This document shows positions 51,102-59,691 of a stretch of DNA of 64,000 nt, piece after piece. This stretch comes from Massilia sp. WG5 (lineage in GTDB: Bacteria; Pseudomonadota; Gammaproteobacteria; Burkholderiales; Burkholderiaceae_D): NCBI RefSeq assembly GCF_001412595.2, contig NZ_CP012640.2:1116001-1180000 (forward strand). The letters are read 5' to 3'. Every line of letters starts with the position of its first letter. The first letter of the stretch is position 1. Both the position numbers and the translations under genes were made by a program. The notes under the pieces were generated by a model. The model had not been told where the DNA came from. It was given only the letters and a program-made list of their open reading frames with translations, and did not search any database.

Positions 51102-52581
51102 GGTCGCCACCGAGTTCCACACGGCGTGACGTACCGCCGCCGAGCGCCACCGGCGTCTCGGCGGAAGATTGATCCGATTTTACCTCCATTTCCAGCGCCG
51201 GCGAGGCCAGCGGCACCCAGGCTTGTACGCAAGTTCCCACCCCGTTCACCCCACGTTCCACCTTCAGCGTCCCGCCCAGCAGCAGCGCACGTTCGCGCAT
51301 GCCCAGCAGGCCGTGCGATTTCGGCCGCCGCATCGCATCGGGCGGAATGCCGACGCCGTCGTCGCTGACTTCGAGCGCCACCGCATCGCCCTCGCGCGCC
51401 AGGTGCAGCACCACATGGCGGGCCTGCGCATACTTGGCGACATTGTTCAGCGCTTCCTGCGCGATGCGGAACAGGGCAATTGCCTGCATCGGGCCGGCGC
51501 CGTCGACATCGCCCTCGACCAGCGCTTCGCAGTCCAGGCGGGTGGCGCGCGCGAAATCCTCGCAATAACTCTGCAGCGCGGCCGCGAGGCCCATATTGTC
51601 CAGCAGGCTGGGCCGCAGGTCTTCGACGATGCGGCGCTTCAGCTGCACCGTCTCGACCAGGGTCGCGCGCGCACAGCCGAGCGCTGCCGCCTGTTCCGGA
51701 TGCGAGGCCCTGATCTGCTCGCCGACGGTCGCCAGATACATGCCGATCGCCGTCAGGTTGGCGCCCATCTCGTCGTGCAACTCGCGCGCGAGACGCGCCT
51801 TTTCTTCTTCCGACACGCTGATCAGGTGACGCGACAGCACCGACAGCTGCTCGGTACGGTCCGCCACCAGGGTTTCGAGATGGTCATTGCTGTCCTGCAG
51901 GGCGCGCTCGGCGGCCAGGCGCAGGCGGAAACCGCGCCGGATCAGGTTATAGAACAGCACCAGCACCGCGATGGCGGCCATGTTGATGCCGACGCCCAGC
52001 AGCGCCGTGTGGCGGTACTGGTCATAGAAGGCGGCGCCGCCGGCGGCCAGCGTGTCGTTCTGCTCGCCCATCATCACCACGACCTGCAGGCGGATCTCGT
52101 CCATGCGGACCTGGTCTTCCTGGGTGCGCGAAATCGCCACGATATCGTCCAGGCCGCCACGGCGGTAGACTTCCAGCGCCTCGTGCATCAAGCCCATGCG
52201 GCGCCGCGCCAGGGTCTGCAGCTGGCTCAGGTTCTTCAGTTGGGAGGGATTGTCGGCCAGCAGGGTCTGCAGCGCGCCGAACTGGCCGTCCAGCTCGCGC
52301 TCGGCAGTGCGCAAGGGGCCGAGATAGGTGTCCGAACCGGACAGGAAATAGCTGCGCAGGCCGCTGTCGGCATCGGTCACGAGCAGGTTCACGTACTGCA
52401 GCCTGGCGGACACGCGGTCGGCCTGGGCCTGCCTTGCGTTGGTGGCCTTCAGGCTGTCGAGGTTGCGCACCAGGCTGACACCGTTGAGCACCAGGATGAA
52501 GATGCATATTGCGCACAGCAAGGTCTGGTACACGGGAAGGCTACGGCCCGGCCTGGGCGCGGCGTCGGTGCTGAAATACAT
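51055..52581 (-). CDS. sensor histidine kinase, NarL/UhpB type with CHASE3-like domain
   Basis: 508 residues: membrane helix (about 20-40), CHASE3-like periplasmic helical domain (about 45-190), second membrane helix, then a HisKA_3 phosphoacceptor (His269 in RELHDEMGAN) and HATPase_c with SDDGVGIPPDA and SHGLLGMRERA. It probably phosphorylates the NarL-type regulator encoded just upstream. A hairpin lies between the two genes. Its tail overlaps the Crp-family gene on the opposite strand. Confidence 0.9.
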   Translation of the reverse strand: MYFSTDAAPRPGRSLPVYQTLLCAICIFILVLNGVSLVRNLDSLKATNARQAQADRVSARLQYVNLLVTDADSGLRSYFLSGSDTYLGPLRTAERELDGQFGALQTLLADNPSQLKNLSQLQTLARRRMGLMHEALEVYRRGGLDDIVAISRTQEDQVRMDEIRLQVVVMMGEQNDTLAAGGAAFYDQYRHTALLGVGINMAAIAVLVLFYNLIRRGFRLRLAAERALQDSNDHLETLVADRTEQLSVLSRHLISVSEEEKARLARELHDEMGANLTAIGMYLATVGEQIRASHPEQAAALGCARATLVETVQLKRRIVEDLRPSLLDNMGLAAALQSYCEDFARATRLDCEALVEGDVDGAGPMQAIALFRIAQEALNNVAKYAQARHVVLHLAREGDAVALEVSDDGVGIPPDAMRRPKSHGLLGMRERALLLGGTLKVERGVNGVGTCVQAWVPLASPALEMEVKSDQSSAETPVALGGGTSRRVELGGDLMRVQRPSADGHTRF

Positions 52582-52686
52582 CCTGGAACCTTCCTCTCAC
52601 GCGGCGGACGATGTGCGCGATTATAGACTGAGAGAAATTGCTGTGCAGAGGAGCGCGGCTGGCGTGCGAGGGGGCGGGGAGCGAAA

Positions 52687-52711
52687 GGACGACGCGGCGG
52701 GCGCGTCGTCC
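52687..52711 (-). terminator. hairpin between response regulator and kinase genes
   Basis: A perfect 10-bp stem GGACGACGCG/CGCGTCGTCC with a 5-base loop. On the minus strand it is followed by TTTCG. It lies 16 bases after the response-regulator stop, so it may partially terminate transcription and lower kinase expression. Confidence 0.6.
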
Positions 52712-52727
52712 GGAAGGACTTGATCGC

Positions 52728-53360
52728 TCAGTCGAGCAGATTGTTCTTCATGGCGTAGTAGGTCAGGTCGCTGTTCGACTGCAGACCCATCTTTTCCATG
52801 ATGCGGGTGCGATAGGTCGACACGGTCTTGATCGACAGCGACAGGGCGTTGCCGATGTCCGACACGGTCGCGCCCTTGGCCAGGCGCAGGAAGACCTGGA
52901 ACTCGCGGTCCGACAGCTCCGTGTGCAGGGCCGTGTTGGGGTCGCGGTCGAAGCTCTGGGCCAGCAGTTCGCCGACCTGGGAGCTGACGTAGCGGCGGCC
53001 CTGGAACACGGTACGCACGGCGGTCTTGAGCTCGTCGGCGTCGCATTCCTTGTTCAGGTAGCCGTTCGCGCCCATCTTGAACAGGTTGAGCGCATACTGT
53101 TGGGCCGGATAACCCGACAGGATCAGCACCGGCAGGTTGGGCTGGCCCTGGCGGATGGTGCGCAGGATATCGATGCCGCTCTGGTCGGGCATTGCGATAT
53201 CCAATAGCAGCACGTCGCAGATCTCGCGACGTGCGATGTCGAGGGCTTCGCGCCCGGTCGCGCCTTCGGCAACGACTTCGAATTCGCCGGATGACGAAAA
53301 AATCTGCTTGAAACCTGCTCGAACTATCTGGTGATCGTCACAAATGGCAACGCGTATCAT
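52728..53360 (-). CDS. NarL/LuxR-family response regulator
   Basis: 210 residues. Receiver domain with Asp54 (VLLLDIAMPDQSG), Asp8/Asp9 (CDDHQIV) and Lys in the GYLNKECDA segment; C-terminal LuxR helix-turn-helix (LSDREFQVFLRLAKGATVSD; TVSTYRTRIMEKM). Its gene precedes the histidine kinase on the same strand, so they form a two-component pair of the UhpA/NarL type. The regulated genes are not evident here. Confidence 0.93.
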   Translation of the reverse strand: MIRVAICDDHQIVRAGFKQIFSSSGEFEVVAEGATGREALDIARREICDVLLLDIAMPDQSGIDILRTIRQGQPNLPVLILSGYPAQQYALNLFKMGANGYLNKECDADELKTAVRTVFQGRRYVSSQVGELLAQSFDRDPNTALHTELSDREFQVFLRLAKGATVSDIGNALSLSIKTVSTYRTRIMEKMGLQSNSDLTYYAMKNNLLD

Positions 53361-53460
53361 TGTCTTCCCTTAGATTTTTCCTGAGGCAGGAAAGAGCCGA
53401 GGCTGACACCTCACGCCCTGAACCGGCATGCGTTTGAGTCAGCAAAATAAGCAAGTGACA

Positions 53461-53484
53461 TTCTAGCACCTCCTAGGTGCAGAA
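53461..53484 (-). terminator. hairpin downstream of the MerR gene
   Basis: TTCTAGCACCT/AGGTGCAGAA forms a stem with one bulged base around CCT. It lies about 48 bases after the merR stop and probably marks the end of the thrS-merR operon, although no T-run follows. Confidence 0.4.
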
Positions 53485-53531
53485 CAACAGGAGCACGAAT
53501 GCTTGAGCCCGTCTCTCGAACCCTGGCCGGA

Positions 53532-53945
53532 TCAGGCTGTCGGCGATCCGTGTTTCAGGATGGCGAGAATGGCATGCAATTCCTCGCGCAGCAGCTCCGG
53601 CGCGATGGTCGGCTGCTGCGGCGCGGGTGGCGCCACTGGCGCTGCTTCGACCTGCTCGACCTGCCCGCCGCGGCCATCGAGGCGGTTGCGGGCGCCGCTG
53701 ATCGTGAAGCCCTGCTCATACAACAGCTCGCGAATCCGCCGGATCAACAACACTTCGTGGTGCTGGTAATAACGGCGATTTCCACGTCGTTTGACCGGCT
53801 TTAGCTGGGTAAATTCCTGCTCCCAGTAACGCAGCACATGCGGCTTGACCCCGCACAATTCGCTGACTTCCCCGATCGTGAAATAGCGCTTGGCCGGAAT
53901 CGGCGGCAATATAGTCAGTTCCGTCTTGTTGGGTCGGTCGTTCAT
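53532..53945 (-). CDS. MerR-family transcriptional regulator next to ihfA
   Basis: 137 residues. MerR helix-turn-helix RYFTIGEVSELCGVKPHVLR with YWEQEF, then a short helical region and a Pro/Ala-rich tail. Metal-binding cysteines of metal sensors are lacking. This regulator always follows ihfA in Burkholderiales; its target is not known. It starts 19 bases after the ihfA stop. Confidence 0.9.
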   Translation of the reverse strand: MNDRPNKTELTILPPIPAKRYFTIGEVSELCGVKPHVLRYWEQEFTQLKPVKRRGNRRYYQHHEVLLIRRIRELLYEQGFTISGARNRLDGRGGQVEQVEAAPVAPPAPQQPTIAPELLREELHAILAILKHGSPTA

Positions 53946-53964
53946 TGGCTTATTGGTTTGCTAC

Positions 53965-54294
53965 TCAGGCTGCCTGCGCCAGCGAAGCCTCGTCGGAGCT
54001 GACCGGATTGGCCTCCTCGACCATGCTCTTGAGCTTCTGGCTTGCGTGAAAGGTCACGACGCGGCGCGCAGTGATGGGGATCTCTTCCCCGGTTTTCGGG
54101 TTGCGGCCAGGACGCTGCGGCTTGTCGCGCAACTGGAAGTTGCCGAAGCCGGACAGCTTCACCGCCTCGCCGCGCTCGAGCGCATTGCGGATCTCGTCGA
54201 AGAAAGTCTCGACCATATCCTTGGCTTCGCGCTTGTTCAGGCCGACCTGCTCGAACAGCAGCTCGGCCAGCTCCGCCTTGGTCAGGGTCGGCAA
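53965..54294 (-). CDS. ihfA: integration host factor subunit alpha
   Basis: 109 residues as drawn from a TTG at 54294. DNA-bending protein that works with IhfB. Hallmarks: [40 protein letters not shown] and [16 protein letters not shown]. The TTG directly abuts AAGGAG (no spacing), and the frame stays open upstream with a plausible ATT start at 54375 preceded by GAGGG at seven bases; that would add 27 residues including [16 protein letters not shown]. No ATG or GTG is available. Downstream of pheT as usual. Confidence 0.9.
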   Translation of the reverse strand: MPTLTKAELAELLFEQVGLNKREAKDMVETFFDEIRNALERGEAVKLSGFGNFQLRDKPQRPGRNPKTGEEIPITARRVVTFHASQKLKSMVEEANPVSSDEASLAQAA

Positions 54295-54398
54295 CTCCTT
54301 TTCGGCTGCCTGCCGTACCCGGTGGGCGGCCAGCGCTTCCTCGAGTACGACGGAGTCTAAGTCGTTGTTGTTAATTTTGAAGCCCTCAAGTTCTGGAT

Positions 54399-54420
54399 GG
54401 GAACCCGGCCCCGGGTTCCC
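54399..54420 (-). promoter_or_regulatory. hairpin between pheT and ihfA
   Basis: A perfect 10-bp stem GGGAACCCGG/CCGGGTTCCC with a two-base centre. It sits just upstream of the possible ihfA ribosome binding site and has no T-run, so it may stabilise the mRNA or affect ihfA translation. Confidence 0.45.
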
Positions 54421-54441
54421 GTTAGGCGTGTCGCCCTTTTA

Positions 54442-56868
54442 TCAGGCGCGCAGTCTGGCGCCGTGTTGTTGTGCCGCTGCCGTTGCCAAGGCAGCCATGA
54501 TGGCCTCGACGGCATCGTCCTGCAGCGTCGATTGAGTATCTTGCAAGCTAAAGCGGAAAGCAAGACTTTTTTCATCCTGCTCCAAACCTTTGCCGCGATA
54601 TTCATCAAATAAAACAACGGCTTGCACGAGTTTACCATGCGCGTTCGACGCCAGCTCGGCCTTGAATGCATCGAGCAGCGCCTGGGCCGGAACGTCCTGC
54701 TTGACGACCAGCGCGAGGTCGCGGGTGGCGCCCGGGAACTTCGAGATCTCGACATAGCTCGGCACGATGCGCTCGCGCAGGGCCTCGGCATCCACCTCGA
54801 ACAGCACCGGCGCCTGCGGCAGGTCGTACTTCTGCAGCCAGCGCGGATGCAGCTCGCCGACGAAGCCGATCACGCGGCCGTCCAGCTCGACCTGGGCCGA
54901 GCGGCCCGGGTGCAGGGCCGGATGCTCGAGTTTGCTGAAGCGCAGGCTGCGCGGCGCGAACAGCGCTTCCAGGTCGCCCTTGACGTCGAAGTAGTCGACC
55001 GCGCGGGTCGGCATGTCCCACTGCTCGTCGAAAGCCGGGCCGTAGGCCATGGCGGCGACGCGCTTGGGCTGGTCGAAACCGGCGATCGCCAGCGGGCCGT
55101 CCTTGGCTTCCGGATTGCGGTGGAACACGGCGCCCACTTCGAACACGCGCACGCGGCCGGCCTTGCGGTTGAGGTTGTAGCGCACATTGGCGATCAGGCT
55201 GCCGATCAGGTTCGAGCGCATCACGCTCATCTGGCTGGCGATCGGGTTCTGCAGGCGGATCGGATCCCGGTTGCCGGCAAAGTCGGCTTCCCACTGGCTT
55301 TCCACGAAGCTCATGTTGACGACTTCCTGGTAGCCGAGGTCGGCCAGCTGGTGGCGGATCGCAAACAGCGAACGGGTGTTTTCCGGCTCGATCAGCATGG
55401 CGGACGGCGCGCTAGGGGGCAGCGCCGGGATGTTCTCGAAGCCGTACACGCGCGCGATTTCCTCGATCAGGTCTTCCTCGATCTCGATGTCGAAACGGTA
55501 GGACGGCGCGGTGACGGTGAAGCGGCCCGGCTCGCGCTCGAACGGCAGGCCCAGGCGGGTGAAGATGTCGGCGACGGTGTCGTCGTCGATCGCCACGCCG
55601 ATCACTTTCTGGGCGCGCGCGGTGCGCAGCATGACCGGCTGGCGCTGCGGCAGGTTGACGATCTGGTCGTCGACCGGACCGACCCTGGTCTCGGGCGTGC
55701 CGCAGATCTCGTTGATCAGCGAAGTGATGCGCTCGATGCGCTCGACGGTGGCGGCGTAGTCGACGCCGCGCTCGAAGCGGTGCGCCGCATCGGTCGAGAA
55801 GTTGAAGCGGCGCGCGCGGCCCTGGATGGCGCCCGGCCACCAGAAGGCGGCTTCCAGGTAGATATCGGTCGTGTCGAGCGTCACGGCGGTCGAGTCGCCG
55901 CCCATGATGCCGGCCAGCGATTCGATTTCCTTGTCGTCGGCGATCACGCCGACCCATTCGTCGACCTCGACGGTATTGCCGTTCAGGAGCTTGAGCGATT
56001 CGCCCTTCTTGCCCCAGCGTACGTCGATGCTGCCGTGGATCCTGGCCAGGTCGAACACGTGCGAAGGCTGGCCGGTTTCCAGCATCACGTAGTTGGAGAT
56101 GTCGACCAGGGCCGACACCGAGCGCTGGCCGCTGCGTTCCAGGCGGCGCTTCATCCACTCGGGGGTGGCGGCGCGCGCGTTCAGGCCACGGATCACGCGG
56201 CCGGTAAAGCGGCCGCACAGGTCCGGCGCCGAGACTTTCACCGGCAGGATCTCGTCGCTGCTCACCGGCACGATGCGTGCGGCCGGGAAGCTCAGCGGCG
56301 AGCCGGTCAGGGCCGACACTTCGCGCGCCACGCCCAGCACCGACAGGCAGTCCGCCTTGTTCGGGGTCAGCTTGATGGTGAACTTCTGGTCATTCAGGCC
56401 CAGGTAGTCGCGGATGTTCTGGCCGACCGGCGCATCGGCCGGCAGTTCCATCAGGCCGCTGCTCTCTTCCGAGATCTTCAGTTCCTTGGCCGAGCACATC
56501 ATGCCCTGCGACTCGACCCCGCGCAGCTTGCCGACCTTGATTTCGAAGGGCTTGCCGTCGGCGCCCGGCGGCAGCACGGCGCCGGCCTTGGCGCAGATCG
56601 CCTTCATGCCCGCGCGCACGTTGGGCGCGCCGCAGACGATGTTCAGCAGCGTACCGCTACCCACGTCGACCTGGCAGACGTTCAGGCGGTCGGCGTTCGG
56701 GTGCTTGGCCACTTCCTTGACTTCGGCCACCACCACGTTCGAGAACGGCGGCGCGACCGCCTCGACCTCTTCGACCTCGAGGCCGGACATCGTGAGCAGG
56801 TGGGAGAGTTCGTCCGAAGTCATCTTCGGATCGACCATGGAACGGAGCCAGCTTTCAGAGAATTGCAT
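54442..56868 (-). CDS. pheT: phenylalanyl-tRNA synthetase beta subunit
   Basis: 808 residues, full length. Starts [20 protein letters not shown]; contains the tRNA-binding domain ([20 protein letters not shown]), B3/B4 editing region, B5 domain and the C-terminal anticodon-binding FDX-ACB domain ([20 protein letters not shown]). Partner of PheS in the alpha2-beta2 enzyme that charges tRNA-Phe. Separated from pheS by the second copy of the structured repeat. Confidence 0.97.
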   Translation of the reverse strand: MQFSESWLRSMVDPKMTSDELSHLLTMSGLEVEEVEAVAPPFSNVVVAEVKEVAKHPNADRLNVCQVDVGSGTLLNIVCGAPNVRAGMKAICAKAGAVLPPGADGKPFEIKVGKLRGVESQGMMCSAKELKISEESSGLMELPADAPVGQNIRDYLGLNDQKFTIKLTPNKADCLSVLGVAREVSALTGSPLSFPAARIVPVSSDEILPVKVSAPDLCGRFTGRVIRGLNARAATPEWMKRRLERSGQRSVSALVDISNYVMLETGQPSHVFDLARIHGSIDVRWGKKGESLKLLNGNTVEVDEWVGVIADDKEIESLAGIMGGDSTAVTLDTTDIYLEAAFWWPGAIQGRARRFNFSTDAAHRFERGVDYAATVERIERITSLINEICGTPETRVGPVDDQIVNLPQRQPVMLRTARAQKVIGVAIDDDTVADIFTRLGLPFEREPGRFTVTAPSYRFDIEIEEDLIEEIARVYGFENIPALPPSAPSAMLIEPENTRSLFAIRHQLADLGYQEVVNMSFVESQWEADFAGNRDPIRLQNPIASQMSVMRSNLIGSLIANVRYNLNRKAGRVRVFEVGAVFHRNPEAKDGPLAIAGFDQPKRVAAMAYGPAFDEQWDMPTRAVDYFDVKGDLEALFAPRSLRFSKLEHPALHPGRSAQVELDGRVIGFVGELHPRWLQKYDLPQAPVLFEVDAEALRERIVPSYVEISKFPGATRDLALVVKQDVPAQALLDAFKAELASNAHGKLVQAVVLFDEYRGKGLEQDEKSLAFRFSLQDTQSTLQDDAVEAIMAALATAAAQQHGARLRA

Positions 56869-56907
56869 ATCAGTTTGCCTTTTGGCTGATCTTTAGTTTT
56901 CGCGTCA

Positions 56908-57025
56908 AATGGTCTCAGAAACCGTAGCGAGCGCGCTCAGTTCCGTGGGAGAAGCGCAGCCGTACTCAAGTACGGCGAGCATCGCAGCACGGAAATGTGC
57001 CCGCGCAGTAGGTTTATGAGCCCAT
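56908..57025. repeat. structured intergenic repeat, copy 2 (pheS-pheT spacer)
   Basis: 118 bp with the same nested hairpin as the copy at 45761, but with changed and compensated bases: outer stem AATGGTCTCAGAAACC with GGTTTATGAGCCCATT; middle stem TTCCGTG with CACGGAA; inner stem GCCGTAC with GTACGGC. The single-stranded strings CGTAGCGAGCG, GAGAAGCGCAG, GCGAGCATCGCAG and CGCGCAGTAGGTTTAT are kept. It is transcribed within the pheS-pheT mRNA. Confidence 0.85.
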
Positions 57026-57028
57026 TTT

Positions 57029-58057
57029 TTAGTTGAACTGTTTCAGGAAGCGGAGATCGCCTTCGTAGAAGAGACGCAGGTCGTTGATCCCATAGCGCAG
57101 CATCGTCAGGCGCTCGAGGCCGGAGCCGAACGCGAAGCCGACGTACTTTTCCGGATCCAGGCCGAAATTGCGCACGACGATAGGGTGGACCTGGCCGGCG
57201 CCCGAGACTTCCAGCCAGCGGCCCTTCAGCGGACCGGAGCCGAAGGCGATGTCGATCTCGGCCGAAGGTTCGGTGAAGGGGAAGTAGGACGGACGGAAGC
57301 GCACCTGCAGGTCGTCGGTCTCGAAGAAGGCCTTCACGAAGTTCAGGTACACGCCCTTGAGGTCCGCAAAGCTGATGTTTTCGCCGATCCACAAGCCTTC
57401 GACCTGGTGGAACATCGGCGAGTGGGTGGCGTCGCTGTCGACGCGGTAGGTGCGGCCCGGCGCGATCACCTTGATCGGCGGCGTGTGGGTGCGGGCATAA
57501 CGCACCTGCATCGGGCTGGTGTGGGTGCGCAGCAGCAGCGGCTTGCCGGTGCTGTCCTGGCCTTCAATATAGAAGGTGTCCTGCATCGAACGCGCCGGGT
57601 GGTTTTCCGGGCTGTTCAGCGCCGTGAAGTTGGTCCAGTCGGTCTCGATTTCCGGGCCGTCGGCGACGTCGAAACCGATCGAGCGGAAGATCTGTTCGAC
57701 CCGTTCCCAGGTCCGCATGACCGGGTGGATGCCGCCCGGCGAGCGGCCGCGGCCCGGCAGGGTGACGTCGATGCTCTCGGCGTTCAGGCGCGCCATCAGC
57801 TGGGCATTCGCCAGGTCCTCGCGGCGGGCCGTCAACGCCTGTTCGATTTTTTCTTTGGCGGCGTTGATCAGGGCGCCCTGGGCCTTGCGCTGTTCCGGGT
57901 CGAGCTTGCCGAGGCCCTTCATCAGTTCGGTCACCTGGCCGGTCTTGCCCAGGTATTTCGCTTTTGCGTTTTCCAGCGCGGCAGCGTCTTGTGCGGCACC
58001 AAAGTCACTTTGAGCCGAGACGACGAGTTCTTCCAGCGCGACGTTTGCGAGATCCAT
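57029..58057 (-). CDS. pheS: phenylalanyl-tRNA synthetase alpha subunit
   Basis: 342 residues. N-terminal coiled coil ([20 protein letters not shown]), then the class II catalytic core: [29 protein letters not shown] (motif 2 region) and [20 protein letters not shown] (motif 3). Catalytic subunit of PheRS. Located in the usual operon behind rplT. Complete. Confidence 0.97.
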   Translation of the reverse strand: MDLANVALEELVVSAQSDFGAAQDAAALENAKAKYLGKTGQVTELMKGLGKLDPEQRKAQGALINAAKEKIEQALTARREDLANAQLMARLNAESIDVTLPGRGRSPGGIHPVMRTWERVEQIFRSIGFDVADGPEIETDWTNFTALNSPENHPARSMQDTFYIEGQDSTGKPLLLRTHTSPMQVRYARTHTPPIKVIAPGRTYRVDSDATHSPMFHQVEGLWIGENISFADLKGVYLNFVKAFFETDDLQVRFRPSYFPFTEPSAEIDIAFGSGPLKGRWLEVSGAGQVHPIVVRNFGLDPEKYVGFAFGSGLERLTMLRYGINDLRLFYEGDLRFLKQFN

Positions 58058-58100
58058 GCGTATTCTTTTCCTGTTTTTGGATGGCGGGGAACGCCAGAAT

Positions 58101-58137
58101 CAAAAACGGGGCATCGGTCCTTCAACCTTTGCCCCGT
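58101..58137 (-). terminator. intrinsic terminator or attenuator ahead of pheS
   Basis: On the minus strand an 8-bp stem (ACGGGGCA with TGCCCCGT, 16-base loop) is followed by TTTTT. It lies between the rplT stop and the pheS start. In enterobacteria pheST is controlled by an attenuator with a Phe-rich leader; no Phe-rich leader frame is visible here, so it may simply end part of the ribosomal protein transcript. Confidence 0.65.
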
Positions 58138-58197
58138 CCTTTATGCGCTCTTCGGCTATTCACCGTCGAGCGCGTACTTCTGTTTGCTGTGCCGAGA

Positions 58198-58557
58198 TCA
58201 GGCAGCCAGCTTGGTCTTGACGGTGTTCACGATAGCGGCAAATGCCGGCTTGTCGTTCACAGCCATGTCGGCCAGGACTTTACGGTCCAGTTCAATCGCG
58301 GCTTTCTTCAGGCCGTTCATGAATGCGCTGTAGGTCATGCCGTGCGAACGCGAAGCCGCGTTGATACGGGTGATCCACAGTGCGCGGAAGACGCGCTTCT
58401 TGTTGCGGCGGTCGCGGTATGCGTACTGGCCAGCGCGCATGACTGCTTGCTTGGCAATACGGAATACTTTGCTGCGGCGGCCACGATAGCCTTTGGCAAG
58501 CTCAAGAACCTTCTTATGACGGGCACGTGCAGTAACCCCACGTTTTACTCGAGGCAT
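58198..58557 (-). CDS. rplT: 50S ribosomal protein L20
   Basis: 119 residues, highly basic, [20 protein letters not shown] and [20 protein letters not shown]. Binds 23S rRNA early in 50S assembly. Follows rpmI in the infC-rpmI-rplT operon. Confidence 0.97.
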   Translation of the reverse strand: MPRVKRGVTARARHKKVLELAKGYRGRRSKVFRIAKQAVMRAGQYAYRDRRNKKRVFRALWITRINAASRSHGMTYSAFMNGLKKAAIELDRKVLADMAVNDKPAFAAIVNTVKTKLAA

Positions 58558-58577
58558 ATTAGCTCCTTAGTGTGAGA

Positions 58578-58778
58578 TTAAACAGCAGACGGCATCATGC
58601 GGTAGACGCTCTGGACGTCCGACGCATTGATGTTGCGGGTGCCACGCAGTTGGCGCTTGTTCTTGGTGGTCTTCTTGGTCAGGATGTGACGCTTGAACGC
58701 CATACCCGATTTAACGGTACCACCCGGGCGCACGCGAAAACGCTTTTTCGCGGAGCTTTTGGTTTTCATTTTCGGCAT
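58578..58778 (-). CDS. rpmI: 50S ribosomal protein L35
   Basis: 66 residues from ATG 58778: [36 protein letters not shown]. The frame is open further upstream, but this is the conserved start. Complete. Confidence 0.97.
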   Translation of the reverse strand: MPKMKTKSSAKKRFRVRPGGTVKSGMAFKRHILTKKTTKNKRQLRGTRNINASDVQSVYRMMPSAV

Positions 58779-59121
58779 AGTCTTCTGCCCTCTTAGAGGC
58801 AGCCTCATATGTAACAGGATTGCAGGTGGCAGCAACGCTGCTCTTGGATGCCTGCTTTCACTTGTTTCTGCAGCAGAAGCGAGTCCACTACAGTATTGCA
58901 TTCCCGCATCTAGCAATACGGGAACCGCAGATTCTAGCACAGGATCAGGCCTTGGTGGGCATGCGATCGCCACCCACCGACAATTCGTAGGGCGGGCGCC
59001 ACGCGCCGCGCGCGGATGGCCAAACAGAATGGGCCACGCCCGGACCGCAGGCGCACCTGGGTCCGGGCATGGCCCGGCTTGACTGCCACAGCGAGAAAAA
59101 GCCCGTGAAGCTGGAGAAGAA
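58779..59121. other. infC-rpmI spacer
   Basis: About 340 bases inside the translation operon with no gene. It contains a GTAGGGCGGGCGCC / GGGCCACGC-type G/C-rich dispersed sequence near 58985-59040 and could hold an internal promoter for rpmI-rplT or the L20 autoregulatory site; neither can be shown here. Confidence 0.45.
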
Positions 59122-59646
59122 TTACTTCTTCTTCTTCGGCGCCACGACCATGATCATCTGGCGGCCTTCCATCTTCGGGAACTGCTCGACCTGGCCATAG
59201 GGCTCGAGGTCGCCGCGCAGGCGTTCCAGCATGCGCGCACCGATATCCTGGTGGGCCATCTCACGGCCGCGGAAGCGCAGCGTGATCTTGGTCTTGTCGC
59301 CCTCTTCCAGGAATTTGACCAGGTTACGCAGCTTGATGGTGTAGTCACCCTCGTCCGTACCCGGGCGGAATTTGACTTCCTTGACCTGGATGATCTTCTG
59401 CTTCAGCTTCGCTTCGTGCGCTTTCTTCTGCTCCGAGTACTTGAACTTGCCGTAGTCCATCAGGCGGCAGACGGGCGGAACCGCGTTTGGCGCGATCTCC
59501 ACCAGGTCCACGTTCGCTTCCTCGGCCATACGGAATGCGTCAGCCAGGCTTACGATGCCCAGCGGCTCATTTTCTACGCCATTCAGACGCATTTCCGGAT
59601 AGGTGATTTCGCCATTGATGCGATGCGACGACTTGTCAGTAGCTAT
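59122..59646 (-). CDS. infC: translation initiation factor IF-3, ATA start codon
   Basis: 174 residues if started at ATA 59646, reading [20 protein letters not shown] and preceded by AAAAGGAAACACC. The first ATG (59592) lies 18 codons inside conserved sequence, so the non-standard start is preferred. infC genes typically use AUU/AUA/AUC starts for self-control, because IF-3 discriminates against them. Domains: N-terminal [16 protein letters not shown]-terminal [20 protein letters not shown]. The KKKK tail is typical. Starts 45 bases after thrS. Confidence 0.93.
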   Translation of the reverse strand: MATDKSSHRINGEITYPEMRLNGVENEPLGIVSLADAFRMAEEANVDLVEIAPNAVPPVCRLMDYGKFKYSEQKKAHEAKLKQKIIQVKEVKFRPGTDEGDYTIKLRNLVKFLEEGDKTKITLRFRGREMAHQDIGARMLERLRGDLEPYGQVEQFPKMEGRQMIMVVAPKKKK

Positions 59647-59691
59647 GGTGTTTCCTTTTAAAGTTAAATAGTTTGGACCGTCTCAAGGCGT

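Noticed and set aside
54622..56889. 755-codon plus-strand open frame opposite pheT
   Set aside because: Shadow of pheT, which is unmistakable on the minus strand.
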